From contig CAYPTB010000062.1 of assembly GCA_964413535.1 (NCBI GenBank), positions 1-64,000 on the forward strand: 64,000 nt of DNA, in the 5' to 3' direction. The position numbers and the translations under genes were made by a program. How positions within the stretch are numbered: position 1 is the first letter of the stretch; each line of letters starts with the position of its first letter. The notes beneath the pieces are model-generated. The model searched no databases. It saw only the letters and a list, made by a program, of their open reading frames with translations, and was not told the origin of the DNA. This stretch comes from CAYPTB01 sp964413535. Its GTDB lineage: Bacteria > Planctomycetota > UBA1135 > GCA-002686595. Shown one piece after another: positions 16,340 to 25,356 of the stretch.

Positions 16340-18318
16340 ACAGGCTCTGGCTGATTCCGTTCCTCCCGCTGCTGGGCAGCGTGCTGTGCGGCATCGTGCA
16401 CTTCGTCACGCTGCGCGCCCGCCGCGACGACGCGCGGGCCGCCGGTCCCGCGTTCCTCGCCGGACCGATCGCCTGCGGCGCGGTCCTCGGCGCGCTGCTG
16501 GTCGCCGTGTCGGCGATGTTCTCGGAGGGCATCGCGCAGTACGGCCGCGCGCAGAGCGACGCCTGGTCGTGGATCGACGTCGGGATCGTCCCGCACACGG
16601 GCGACCGGCTCACGATCGAGCTCTCGATGGTCTTCGACCGCCTGTCCTCCGTTCTGACGCTCGTCATCACCGGCGTGGGCCTCCTGATCCACGTCTACTC
16701 GACCGGCTACATGAAGGGCGATCCTGGGTACGCCAAGTTCTTCGCGTACCTGAACCTGTTCGTCTTCGCGATGCTGATCCTGGTCCTGTCCTCGAACCTG
16801 CTCGGCATGTTCGTGGGCTGGGAGGGCGTGGGCCTGTGCTCGTACCTCCTGATCGGGTTCTGGTACGAGCGGGGCGGGCCGGCCGAGGCCGGGCAGAAGG
16901 CCTTCGTCGTGAACCGCGTCGGCGACGCGTGCTTCCTGCTCGGGAGCTTCCTGCTCGTCGGCCTGTTCGGCTCCCTCGACTTCGCCGACATGACGCGCGG
17001 CGTACAGGAGCTGCTCTACGACCCCGCTGCGCGCTCGACCCTCACGCTGGCCGCGCTGCTCCTGTTCGGCGGCGCGTGCGGCAAGTCGGCGCAGTTCCCG
17101 CTGTTCACCTGGCTCCCGGACGCCATGGCCGGTCCCACGCCCGTGTCGGCCCTGATCCACGCCGCGACGATGGTCACGGCGGGCGTCTACCTCGTCGTGC
17201 GTCTCTCTCCCCTCTACGCGGCGGTGCCGAGCGTGCTCGCGGTGATCGGGTGCGTCGGCGCGCTCACGGCGCTCATCGGCGCGTCGAGCGCGCTCCTGCA
17301 GCGCGACGTCAAGAAGGTCCTGGCCTACTCGACCGTCAGCCAGCTCGGCTACATGTTCCTGGCGCTCGGCGTGGGCGCGTGGAGCTCGGCCATCTTCCAC
17401 CTCGTCACGCACGCGTTCTTCAAGGGGCTCCTGTTCCTCGGCGCGGGCAGCGTGATCCACGGCATGCACGACGAGCAGGACATGTACAAGATGGGCGGCT
17501 TGAGGCGGCACATGCCGCGCACCTGGCTCACGTTCGTGTGCGGCGCCGCCGCCCTGTCGGGTCTCCCGCTCACGAGCGGCTTCTTCTCGAAAGACGAGAT
17601 CCTCGCCCACACCTTGGGCGGCGGCGGGCTCTTCGTCGCGCTGTGGCTCGTGGGTCTGTTCTGCGCCGCGCTGACGGCCTTCTACACCTGGCGCATGGTC
17701 GCGCTCGTCTTCCACGGCCGCGAGCGTTTCGACGCGGCGCGCGTGCACCCGCACGAGTCGCCCGTCTCGATGACGGCGCCCCTCGCGGTGCTCGCGCTGC
17801 TGTCCGTCTTCGGGGGCGCGCTCGGGCTGCCGGCGGTCTTCCACGCTCGGAACGCGATCGAGCACTGGCTCGAGCCCGTGACCGCGGCGGCCGACCTGCT
17901 CCTCTTCCGCGGCCAGGAGCATGCTCCGTCGCACGCGCTCGAGTGGGGACTCCTGGGCCTCGGTTCCGCGATCGCCCTCGTCTTCGCCCACCGCGGCTTC
18001 CACGCCTACGTGAGCGGGCCTGGAGCCGACGAGCGCCTGTACCGCGCGAAGCCCGCGGGCGCCGCGTTCCTCTTCGACGCCTGGCGCGTCGACGCGCTGT
18101 ACCGGCGGCGGATCGTGCTGCCCCTGAAGCTCTCCGCGTTCCTCGTCGCGACCCTGGTCGACCAGTTCGTCGTCGACGGCGCGGTGAACGGCGCGGCGCA
18201 CCTGACGCGCGGGCTCGGCCGCCGGCTGCGAAAGATCACCGACGGGAGCGTGCGCAACTACGCCCTGTGGATGGGCGCCGGCGCGGCGCTCCTGCTCCTC
18301 GCATGGAGGACCCTCTAG
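16336..18318 (+). CDS. nuoL: NADH-quinone oxidoreductase subunit L (antiporter-like)
   Basis: 660 residues, the largest membrane-arm subunit, with about sixteen helices including the long lateral amphipathic helix near the C-terminus. Antiporter-family signatures are GWEGVGLCSYLLIGFWY, KSAQFPLFTWLPDAMAGPTP, SALIHAATMVTAGVYLV and STVSQLGYMFLALGVG. NuoL is thought to carry a terminal proton channel. It starts at ATG 16336 and is followed directly, with no spacer, by nuoM. Confidence 0.97.
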   Translation: MNRLWLIPFLPLLGSVLCGIVHFVTLRARRDDARAAGPAFLAGPIACGAVLGALLVAVSAMFSEGIAQYGRAQSDAWSWIDVGIVPHTGDRLTIELSMVFDRLSSVLTLVITGVGLLIHVYSTGYMKGDPGYAKFFAYLNLFVFAMLILVLSSNLLGMFVGWEGVGLCSYLLIGFWYERGGPAEAGQKAFVVNRVGDACFLLGSFLLVGLFGSLDFADMTRGVQELLYDPAARSTLTLAALLLFGGACGKSAQFPLFTWLPDAMAGPTPVSALIHAATMVTAGVYLVVRLSPLYAAVPSVLAVIGCVGALTALIGASSALLQRDVKKVLAYSTVSQLGYMFLALGVGAWSSAIFHLVTHAFFKGLLFLGAGSVIHGMHDEQDMYKMGGLRRHMPRTWLTFVCGAAALSGLPLTSGFFSKDEILAHTLGGGGLFVALWLVGLFCAALTAFYTWRMVALVFHGRERFDAARVHPHESPVSMTAPLAVLALLSVFGGALGLPAVFHARNAIEHWLEPVTAAADLLLFRGQEHAPSHALEWGLLGLGSAIALVFAHRGFHAYVSGPGADERLYRAKPAGAAFLFDAWRVDALYRRRIVLPLKLSAFLVATLVDQFVVDGAVNGAAHLTRGLGRRLRKITDGSVRNYALWMGAGAALLLLAWRTL

Positions 18319-19881
18319 ATGCTCGTCGCGCTCCTGACCCTGCCGCTCGCGGGCGCGCTCCTGTTGCTCTTCGTGCCGGGAGCGAATCGCTCGCTCCTGC
18401 GGCTCGTCGCGCTCGCAACGACGCTGGTGGTGGCCGGGCTCGGCATCGCGCTCTTCGCGCGCTTCGACGGATCGACGGGCGGCGTCCAGAACGCTGCGTT
18501 CACGGCGTGGTTCGTCCTGCCGGGACCCGGGAAGGGCATTCCCGTGCACCTGTCGCTCGGCGTCGACGGCCTCTCGATCCTGATGGTCGCGCTCACGTCG
18601 GTCCTGATGCCGATCGTGATCCTCTCGACCTGGGGACACGTCCTGGAGCGCGTGAAGGAGTTCCTGGTCTGGATGCTCGTCATGCAGGCCGGCATGCTCG
18701 GCGTGTTCCTCGCGCTGGACCTGGTGCTCTTCTACTTCTTCTGGGAGGTGAGCCTGGTCCCGCTGTACTTCATCGTCGGCATCTGGGGCGGTGAGCGGCG
18801 GCTCTACGCGACGGTCAAGTTCTTCCTGTACACGCTCGCGGGCAGCCTCGTGATGCTCGTGGCCGTGATCTGGCTCGCCTACGCCACCGGCACGACGGAC
18901 GTCGGCGCGCTGCGCGTCCTCGCCGCGCGTCTGCCGCTCGACACGCAGAGCTGGCTCTTCTTCGCCTTCGCCCTGGCCTTCGCGATCAAGGTGCCGCTCC
19001 TCCCCTTCCACACGTGGCTCGCCGACGCCCACACGGAGGCGCCGACGTCGGGCTCGGTCGTGCTGGCGGGCGTGCTGCTGAAGATGGGGACCTACGGGCT
19101 CCTGCGCTTCTGCATCGAGCTGTTCCCGCGCGCCGCGGTCGAGTGGGGACCGCTGTTCATGGCCGTCGGAGCGCTCGGGATCGTCTACGGCGCGTTCCTG
19201 GCCATGGCGCAGAACGACGTGAAGCGGCTCATCGCGTGCTCGTCGGTGAGCCACTTGGGCTACGTCGTGCTCGGCATGTTCGCGCTGACCCAGGCCGGTC
19301 TGCGCGGGGGCGTGCTCCAGATGGTGAACCACGGGCTCTCCACGGGCCTGCTCTTCCTGCTGGTCGGCATGATCTACGAGCGCCGCCACACGCGCGCGAT
19401 CGACGCCCTCGGCGGGATCGCGTCGAGCATGCCCGCGTTCGCCTTCTGCTTCGTGTTCGCCGTGCTGTCGAGCGTCGCTCTGCCGGGCCTCAACGGCTTC
19501 GTGGGCGAGTATCTAATCCTTTTGGGCGCCTTCCAGGCGAGTCCGATCTGGGCGACGCTCGGAGTGCTGGGCGTGATCTTCGGCGCCGTCTACCTGCTCT
19601 CGGTCACGCGGCGCGTGATCTTCGGCCCCATCGTGCACGAGGCGAACGCGAAGCTTCGCGACATGAACGGCCGCGAGCTGGGCCTGTGCGTGCCGATCCT
19701 CGTCCTGTGCGTGTGGATCGGCGTGGCGCCGAACGCGTTCCTCGGGAAGCTCGACGGCTCGATCGACGCGCTCGTGCTGCGCCTCGACGACGCGCGGGTG
19801 GCGCTGGCGGCCGAGCGCGAACGCCCGGCCGTGGCGCACGCCGAAGAGGCGCCGCCGCGCGGCTCGGAGGACGCGCGATGA
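18319..19881 (+). CDS. nuoM: NADH-quinone oxidoreductase subunit M (antiporter-like)
   Basis: 520 residues, about fourteen helices. Signatures are FYFFWEVSLVPLYFIVGIWG (with the conserved channel glutamate), LPFHTWLADAHTEAPT, GVLLKMGTYGLLRF and ACSSVSHLGYVVLG. It is one of three antiporter-like proton channels in the membrane arm. The ATG immediately follows the nuoL stop, and the last four bases overlap nuoN. The C-terminal ~30 residues are a charged, Ala/Glu-rich tail. Confidence 0.97.
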   Translation: MLVALLTLPLAGALLLLFVPGANRSLLRLVALATTLVVAGLGIALFARFDGSTGGVQNAAFTAWFVLPGPGKGIPVHLSLGVDGLSILMVALTSVLMPIVILSTWGHVLERVKEFLVWMLVMQAGMLGVFLALDLVLFYFFWEVSLVPLYFIVGIWGGERRLYATVKFFLYTLAGSLVMLVAVIWLAYATGTTDVGALRVLAARLPLDTQSWLFFAFALAFAIKVPLLPFHTWLADAHTEAPTSGSVVLAGVLLKMGTYGLLRFCIELFPRAAVEWGPLFMAVGALGIVYGAFLAMAQNDVKRLIACSSVSHLGYVVLGMFALTQAGLRGGVLQMVNHGLSTGLLFLLVGMIYERRHTRAIDALGGIASSMPAFAFCFVFAVLSSVALPGLNGFVGEYLILLGAFQASPIWATLGVLGVIFGAVYLLSVTRRVIFGPIVHEANAKLRDMNGRELGLCVPILVLCVWIGVAPNAFLGKLDGSIDALVLRLDDARVALAAERERPAVAHAEEAPPRGSEDAR

Positions 19882-21347
19882 TCGAAGAGCTCGACTTCGC
19901 GGCGCTCTTCTCGCCCGCGGCCTGGATCGCGCTCGCCCCGCTCATCGCGGTGTCCGCGGGCATGCTGCTCTTGCTCGTGGCCGAGGTGATCGACGCGCTG
20001 CGACCCCTGCGGACCTTCATCTTCCTCGGATCGCTCGCCGCGGCCGGCGCCTGTGAAGCGCGCATCCTCGCCGGCTCTCCCGAGCTCGAAGCGGCGCGCG
20101 GGATCGTGCTCGACGGGACGCTCTCCGCCGATTCGACGAGCGCGCTGTGGGGCCTCGTCTTCCTCGCCGCGACCGCCCTCGCGTTCGCCTTCGGTCACGG
20201 CTTCTACCGTGGCGGCGAAGCGCGCCACAAGGCCGAGCACGACCTGCTCATGCTGTGCGCGCCGCTGGGCATGATGATCATGGCCGGCGCGCAGGACCTC
20301 GTGCTCTTCTTCCTGGGCCTCGAGCTGCTGTCGATCCCGCTGTACGTGCTGGCGGCCTTCCAGCGCGACCGCGCGGCGTCGGTGGAAGCCGGGATCAAGT
20401 ACTTCCTGCTCGGCGCGTTCGGCTCCGCGCTCTTCGTCTACGGCGCGGCGCTCCTGTACGCCGACACGGGCTCGCTCTCGCTCGTCGTCCTGCGCGGAAG
20501 CTTCGACGCCGAGGCCGCGAGCACGCTGGCGCAGGCGGGCGTCGCGCTCTTGGTCGCGAGCCTGTTCTTCAAGCTGTCGGTGTTCCCCTTCCACCTGTGG
20601 GTGCCCGACGTCTACCAGGGCAGCCCGACGCCCGTGACGGCGCTCATGGCCGCGGGCACGAAGGGCGCCGCGATCGCCTTCCTGCTGAACGCGTCGTTCC
20701 TCATGCCGTCGGGCGCGGCGCGGCTCGTGGGCGCGATCGCGCTCGTCACGGTGGGCGTCGGTTACCTCGGCGCGCTCGTGCAGGACGACTTGAAGCGCAT
20801 GCTCGCCTACTCCGGAGTCGCGAGCGCCGGCACGATCCTGCTCGTGGTGGCGGGCGTGCTCGCCGCGCCCGCGGAACTCGAAGGCGCGGCCCGCACGGCG
20901 GCGCTCTACTACATGGGCGCGTACGCCTTCGCGATCGTCGGCGCGTTCGGTCTGGTCGGGATGCTCGAGCGCGAGGACGAGCGCTTCACGCGCCTCGCAT
21001 CCCTCGCGGGCCTCGCGCGCACGCGGCCCGGGTTGGCCGCGGCGCTTTCTCTGTTCGTGCTGTCCTTGGGCGGCATCCCTGCGACGGGCGGCTTCCTCGG
21101 GAAGTGGTTCGTGTTCGCCGTGCTCGTGCGCGCCGACATGGTCGGCTTCGCCGTCGTCGCGGGGCTCTTCTCCGTGATCGCCCTGGCCTTCTACCTGCGG
21201 ATCATCGTGACGATGTGGATGCAGCCCTCCGCCGAAGGCGCGGCTGCCTCGAGCGCGCGCCCGCTCTTCGGGAGCGTCGCGATCGCCCTGTGCGTCGCGG
21301 GCGTCCTCGCCACGGGACTACTGCCGCAACTCTTCCTGCCCGGGTAG
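19878..21347 (+). CDS. nuoN: NADH-quinone oxidoreductase subunit N (antiporter-like)
   Basis: 489 residues, about fourteen helices; the ND2 homologue and last subunit of the operon. Diagnostic segments are FFLGLELLSIPLYVLAAF, FFKLSVFPFHLWVPDVYQG, LMAAGTKGAAIAFL and MLAYSGVASAGTILLV. It starts at ATG 19878 (ATGA overlap with nuoM). The next gene begins only 10 nt after this stop, so it may be transcribed with the operon. Confidence 0.97.
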   Translation: MIEELDFAALFSPAAWIALAPLIAVSAGMLLLLVAEVIDALRPLRTFIFLGSLAAAGACEARILAGSPELEAARGIVLDGTLSADSTSALWGLVFLAATALAFAFGHGFYRGGEARHKAEHDLLMLCAPLGMMIMAGAQDLVLFFLGLELLSIPLYVLAAFQRDRAASVEAGIKYFLLGAFGSALFVYGAALLYADTGSLSLVVLRGSFDAEAASTLAQAGVALLVASLFFKLSVFPFHLWVPDVYQGSPTPVTALMAAGTKGAAIAFLLNASFLMPSGAARLVGAIALVTVGVGYLGALVQDDLKRMLAYSGVASAGTILLVVAGVLAAPAELEGAARTAALYYMGAYAFAIVGAFGLVGMLEREDERFTRLASLAGLARTRPGLAAALSLFVLSLGGIPATGGFLGKWFVFAVLVRADMVGFAVVAGLFSVIALAFYLRIIVTMWMQPSAEGAAASSARPLFGSVAIALCVAGVLATGLLPQLFLPG

Positions 21348-21357
21348 CCTGTCGCGC

Positions 21358-22785
21358 ATGTCGACGGCCGAGCTGCTGAGCGTGGGAGCGATCTCGTCCC
21401 TGGTCGCGTGGTCGGTGAGCGCGTGCGCGAAGCCCTCTCCGCAGCCGGCCGTACCCGCGCCGATCGAAGAGCCCGCGATCGAGACACCGGCGCCGATCGA
21501 GACGACCACGCCGCCTATCGAGACGCCCGCGCCGCGGGACGAGATCCAGTGGACCCAGGCACAGCTCGAGGAGCTCAGCCTCGAGATCATGGCCGACCTC
21601 GAGCGCCTGCGCGGCGAGAAGTTCCTGCGCCCCGTGGCGGTCAAGGTCAGCACCAAGGCCGAGCTCGTCCAGTACATCAAGCAGCGCGAGGCCAAGACCG
21701 AGACGACCGAGAAGCTCGCGGCCGACGCGATGATCGGGAAGATGCTCGGCGTCGTTCCGCACGAACTGGACCTGCGCGCGAAGGTCCACGAGCTGCTCGA
21801 GGCGCAGGTCGGCGGTTTCTACGACCCCGACGCGGACTCGTTCAGCCTGATGGAGACGCTGCCCGTGCCGCTCACCAAGATCACGCTCGCGCACGAGCTC
21901 GACCACGCGCTCGACGACCAACTCTTCGACATCGACGGCACGCTGGAGCGCCTCGGCAAGGACAGCGACGCGATCTACGCCTACTGGGCGGTCGTCGAGG
22001 GCTCCGGCACGGCCATGATGATGCAGTGGATGCGCGACGCGAAGGACGGGCTCGACATGAGCTCGCTCTCCGAGAAGCAGTTCCAGGACCTGAGCTCGAT
22101 GGCGGGCTCTCCCGACTGGCTGTGGAAGCCGATGATGGCCGTCTACTCGGCCGGCGCGAGCTTCCTGGCCAAGACCGACTCGTTGCTCGCGGCCATGGCC
22201 CAACCGCTCGAGGGCTCGGCCGTGCGCGCGGCGTTCACGGATCCGCCGCGCTCGACGGAGCAGGTGCTGCACCCGGAGAAGTACTGGGACGAGGACGCGC
22301 GCGACGAGCCCCGGCGCATCACGGTCGACGCCGCGAAGCTGAGGTCGGGCTGGACGGTGCTGCGCGAGGACACGCTCGGCGAGCTCCTGATCGCGATCGT
22401 CACGACGCCGCGCGCGGGGGGCGACGAGATCGACTTCGCGAATCCGATGGCGATGCTCGGCATCGAGTTCACGAACGAGGTGTCGAGCGGCTGGGGCGGC
22501 GATCGCCTGGTGCTGGCCGGCAAGGGCGACGCGCGCGTCCTTGTCTGGCTGACCGTGTGGGACAGCACGCGCGACGCCGGCGAGTTCTTCGGCGCCATGC
22601 ACCAGCAGATGCCGGGGCTGGTGGCGGCGGCCGAGGCGCTCTCGGGCTCGGAAGACCCGAACTTCGGCGCGAGCCTCGATTACGGCGAGGACGAGGACGC
22701 GGTCGTCGTGACGGTGCGCGTCCGCGCGAGCCGCAGCGATGCGAACCGCGTCACGCGAGGCCTCGAGTTCACGCTGGACGGCTGA
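21358..22785 (+). CDS. Putative lipoprotein with HExxH metalloprotease motif
   Basis: 475 residues. The N-terminus ends in a lipobox-like VSAC, followed by a Pro/Glu/Thr linker of repeated ETPAP/PIET units (to ~residue 60), which suggests lipid anchoring. The sequence ITLAHELDHALDDQ gives a zinc-type HExxH motif (H179, E180, H183), and a possible third ligand lies in AYWAVVEGSG. The remainder has no family I can name with confidence. It lies 10 nt after nuoN, so it could be co-expressed, although a role in complex I is not indicated. A substrate cannot be inferred. Confidence 0.75.
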   Translation: MSTAELLSVGAISSLVAWSVSACAKPSPQPAVPAPIEEPAIETPAPIETTTPPIETPAPRDEIQWTQAQLEELSLEIMADLERLRGEKFLRPVAVKVSTKAELVQYIKQREAKTETTEKLAADAMIGKMLGVVPHELDLRAKVHELLEAQVGGFYDPDADSFSLMETLPVPLTKITLAHELDHALDDQLFDIDGTLERLGKDSDAIYAYWAVVEGSGTAMMMQWMRDAKDGLDMSSLSEKQFQDLSSMAGSPDWLWKPMMAVYSAGASFLAKTDSLLAAMAQPLEGSAVRAAFTDPPRSTEQVLHPEKYWDEDARDEPRRITVDAAKLRSGWTVLREDTLGELLIAIVTTPRAGGDEIDFANPMAMLGIEFTNEVSSGWGGDRLVLAGKGDARVLVWLTVWDSTRDAGEFFGAMHQQMPGLVAAAEALSGSEDPNFGASLDYGEDEDAVVVTVRVRASRSDANRVTRGLEFTLDG

Positions 22786-22913
22786 ATCGAGCGCGCCACG
22801 CGACTTCCCGGGTTCGACGGCGCGCCACAGCGAGCGAACGTGAACACGCGGCGCCTCCTTTCGAGGAGCGCGGTTCGCTCGACGCGCTTGCTCGCCATTC
22901 CGCCCCGAACGAG

Positions 22914-22942
22914 AAGGGGCCCGCACCGGGTGCAGGCCCCTT
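22914..22942. terminator. Hairpin between convergent genes
   Basis: AAGGGGCC (22914-22921) pairs perfectly with GGCCCCTT (22935-22942), with an extra GCA/TGC pairing inside the loop. It sits between the 3' ends of the lipoprotein gene (+) and the actin gene (-), so it can serve both directions. T-rich tails are short. Confidence 0.6.
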
Positions 22943-22966
22943 CCGTTCGCAGCCGTGCAGGACGGG

Positions 22967-24094
22967 TTACTTCAGCTTCTCCCAGTACTCCGCGGGCATG
23001 TCGTGGGCGATCTTCAGGGCGCCGTTCGCGCCGCCGTACATCGCTTCCTCGACGCGCATGACCTTGCCGCCGCCCAGCATCTCGTGCATGTGCTCCTCGA
23101 TGGCGACGTCCAGGTTCTTGATCTGGCTGCCGCCGCCCGCAAGCAGGACGCGGTTCTTCAGCCGCACCTGGAAGTCGGGATCGAAGGTGGCGACGAGCTT
23201 GCCGAGACCCTCGACGATGGGCCCGACGATCGAGGTGCAGGCCTGGCGCATGATGTCGGTCAGGTCGTACGGCATCGGCTTGCCGTTGACGGGCAGCTCG
23301 ACCTTCACGCGCTGCATGTCCTTGGAGACGCTGGAGAACTTCTCCTTGATCGCCTTGATCATGTGGACCGTGAACTGGGCTTCCGGGTGCTCGGCCTTGA
23401 CCAGGCGCACGAGCTCGTTGTCGACGTGGTCGCCGGCGAAGGTGATCGTGATCTGGTCGGCGTCCTCCGGCATCGTGCCGTGCATCCGGCACAGGTCCGT
23501 CGTGCCGGCGCCGATGTCGATGACGAGCACGTCGTCGAGCATGTCGAGGCCGTACGCCACGGAGAAGGGCTCCGAGCACAGCATCACCGAGTCCACGGTC
23601 TCCTTGGCGGCCTTGATGATGGCTTCCTTGTTGTGGATCGAGGCCTGGGCCGGCGCGCCGATCACCGCGTAGATGAGCTCGTCCTTCCGGGGCTGGGCCC
23701 GGCGGATGATCTCGGCGATCAGGTCGCGCGCCGCGCGCAGGTTGCCCTTGCGCTCGAGGCCGTCCGACTCGCCGCAGTCGATGACGCCGTGCGCCAGCGG
23801 GCGGTAGAACTCGAGCGAGAGGCGCTTCTCGAGCGCTTCGTCGCCGAACAGGACGTCGCGCTTCAAGAGCTTGCGGCTGACGACGTCCTTCGGATAGCCG
23901 ACGAACGACGCCACCGTCTCGCGGATCCCGTTGCTGGCCGACACGGACGTGCGCGACGTTCCCAGGTCGATGCCGAGGTACAGGACGCCGTGATCCTTGG
24001 TGGTGGTGACGGTCGCCTTGGCGCCCACGGAGGTCGGATCGTTCGGATTCACCTCGGTCTCCTCGTTTCTCTTGAACTCGTTCTTCTTGGACAT
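22967..24094 (-). CDS. MamK-like bacterial actin
   Basis: 375 residues with the actin/HSP70 ATPase motifs: phosphate-1 GIDLGTSRTSVS (D43), phosphate-2 VIDIGAGTTDL, and adenosine loop LLAGGGSQIKNL. Several segments match what I recall of MamK rather than MreB: FVGYPKDVVSRKLLKRDVLFG shortly after phosphate-1, a FYRPLAHGVID stretch, SEPFSVAYGLD, and the C-terminal PAEYWEKL. MamK forms filaments that position magnetosomes; homologues exist outside magnetotactic bacteria. The ~35-residue charged N-terminal extension is unusual. The upstream gene on the same strand is a coiled-coil protein 88 nt away, so a two-gene cytoskeletal operon is likely. Confidence 0.85.
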   Translation of the reverse strand: MSKKNEFKRNEETEVNPNDPTSVGAKATVTTTKDHGVLYLGIDLGTSRTSVSASNGIRETVASFVGYPKDVVSRKLLKRDVLFGDEALEKRLSLEFYRPLAHGVIDCGESDGLERKGNLRAARDLIAEIIRRAQPRKDELIYAVIGAPAQASIHNKEAIIKAAKETVDSVMLCSEPFSVAYGLDMLDDVLVIDIGAGTTDLCRMHGTMPEDADQITITFAGDHVDNELVRLVKAEHPEAQFTVHMIKAIKEKFSSVSKDMQRVKVELPVNGKPMPYDLTDIMRQACTSIVGPIVEGLGKLVATFDPDFQVRLKNRVLLAGGGSQIKNLDVAIEEHMHEMLGGGKVMRVEEAMYGGANGALKIAHDMPAEYWEKLK

Positions 24095-24182
24095 GACTTC
24101 CCTCGAGTCGGATGGACTTCCTGGTGCTGTGGTGTTCTCGATGGAGAGAGCTCACCCTCCACGCATCTCCTCCGCGTGCTCC

Positions 24183-25019
24183 TCAGCCGTCGACCTTCTC
24201 CTGCAAGGCGAGGTTCGCCTCGAAGATCGCCGTCATCATCTCCTGCTTCGTTTCCAGCGAATCGTCGTCGGCCGAGAGCCCCTGGACGGTGCGATAGAGC
24301 GAAGCGACGCCGCCTTCGACGCCCTTCATCTTCGCCAGCCGCCGGATCTCCTCCTCGGTCCGGGTCAGCGATTCGGTGAGCTTCCTGATGCGGCGTTCGT
24401 AGTTGCCGACCTCCGCATCGTGTTCCTGGAGCTTGCCCTGTACCGCCTTGCTGCGCTCCTCGTGCACGCTGCGCAGGGCGATCTGCATGATCGCGTCCTG
24501 GATCTCGCGCAGTCCGGGAACGTCGCCCAGGCCCGCGAAGAGCGCGGAGATCTGATCGAGGAGCTGTCCGTCCAGCTCGGCGCCCGCCTCCTCCTTCGCC
24601 GCGATGAACTGCACGCGCTCCGTCTTCATCTCCTCGCGCCGCGTACCGAGCTCGCGCGTCAGGCGAGTGAGCTCGAGCCGCGCGTGCTCGCGCTGACGGA
24701 GGATCTGCTGGCGCGTGGCCTCGACTTCCTTGACGAAGTCGCTGACGGGCAGACCGCGCACGGCCTTTCCGTTGTTCTTGAGCAGGTGGATGAACCCGCG
24801 CTGCGCGAGGCCGGAAGCTTTCGCGAGCGAGCTCTCCTCCACTTCCCCGAACGTGCGCTTGACGGCGTGCCGCACGCTCGCCGCGATCACGGCCATGAGC
24901 CGCGCTTCCCCGATGTAGTTCAGGTTGCGCCCGCTCTCCTGCATCACCTTGCGGCGACCGGCGTCGTCCAGCGGGGCAGCGAGACCTTCGGTGTTGGTGG
25001 CGGGGTTCTGGCCGGACAT
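24183..25019 (-). CDS. Coiled-coil protein upstream of the actin gene
   Basis: 278 residues from ATG 25019. Residues ~25-110 are helical and moderately conserved-looking (GEARLMAVIAASVRHAVK, FIHLLKNNGKAVRGLP). From ~110 to ~235 the protein is a heptad-rich coiled coil (RQQILRQREHARLELTRL, YERRIRKLTESLTRTEEE). The end is a short helical cap. There is no signal peptide or membrane helix, so it is cytoplasmic. The position just before the MamK-like gene suggests it anchors or regulates the filament; this is inference from context. The reading frame extends upstream to 25202, but that part is Arg/Ala-rich and unlikely to be translated. Confidence 0.7.
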   Translation of the reverse strand: MSGQNPATNTEGLAAPLDDAGRRKVMQESGRNLNYIGEARLMAVIAASVRHAVKRTFGEVEESSLAKASGLAQRGFIHLLKNNGKAVRGLPVSDFVKEVEATRQQILRQREHARLELTRLTRELGTRREEMKTERVQFIAAKEEAGAELDGQLLDQISALFAGLGDVPGLREIQDAIMQIALRSVHEERSKAVQGKLQEHDAEVGNYERRIRKLTESLTRTEEEIRRLAKMKGVEGGVASLYRTVQGLSADDDSLETKQEMMTAIFEANLALQEKVDG

Positions 25020-25356
25020 CGGGGTGGGAACGCGGGTCGACTCCGCCGGAGGGCTGTCTGCCCGAGCGAAGTGGGCGATCCATCGACATTCGCCCGGACC
25101 GAGGTGAAGCTCGGAAGCGAGTTCGCGCGCGGTCCGATGCGACGCGCGAGCACGATGTCCGGACCGGCCGAGCGCGGCCGCCCGGAGCGCTCGCGCCGAC
25201 ACGACCGGAAACGATTGCCAGAACGACCGCTGCGCCCGGGTCGGGGATCGCCGTTCTCACAGGCTTCGGCGGAACGTCTCGGGCCGCCGCCCCGTGGCGG
25301 ACGAAACGTCGGGACGCGTCCCCGCTAGGATGGGCGCCCCTGCACCCCTATCCGCC
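25020..25356. other. Divergent intergenic region
   Basis: About 340 bases between the start of the coiled-coil gene (-) and the DUF1573-like lipoprotein gene (+). It must contain promoters in both directions. On the plus strand TAGGAT (25326-25331) is a -10 candidate. I see no gene, repeat or RNA structure. Confidence 0.6.
25326..25331 (+). promoter_or_regulatory. Possible -10 element (TAGGAT)
   Basis: TAGGAT followed by GGGCGCC lies 25 nt before the lipoprotein ATG. It has the same TA-nnn-T form and G-rich follow-on as the element before the 2-oxoglutarate dehydrogenase gene. Confidence 0.3.

Noticed and set aside
16285..19389. 1034-codon open frame antisense to nuoL and nuoM
   Set aside because: Its product is Arg/Glu/His/Ala-rich low complexity typical of the opposite strand of GC-rich membrane genes; nuoL and nuoM are certain.
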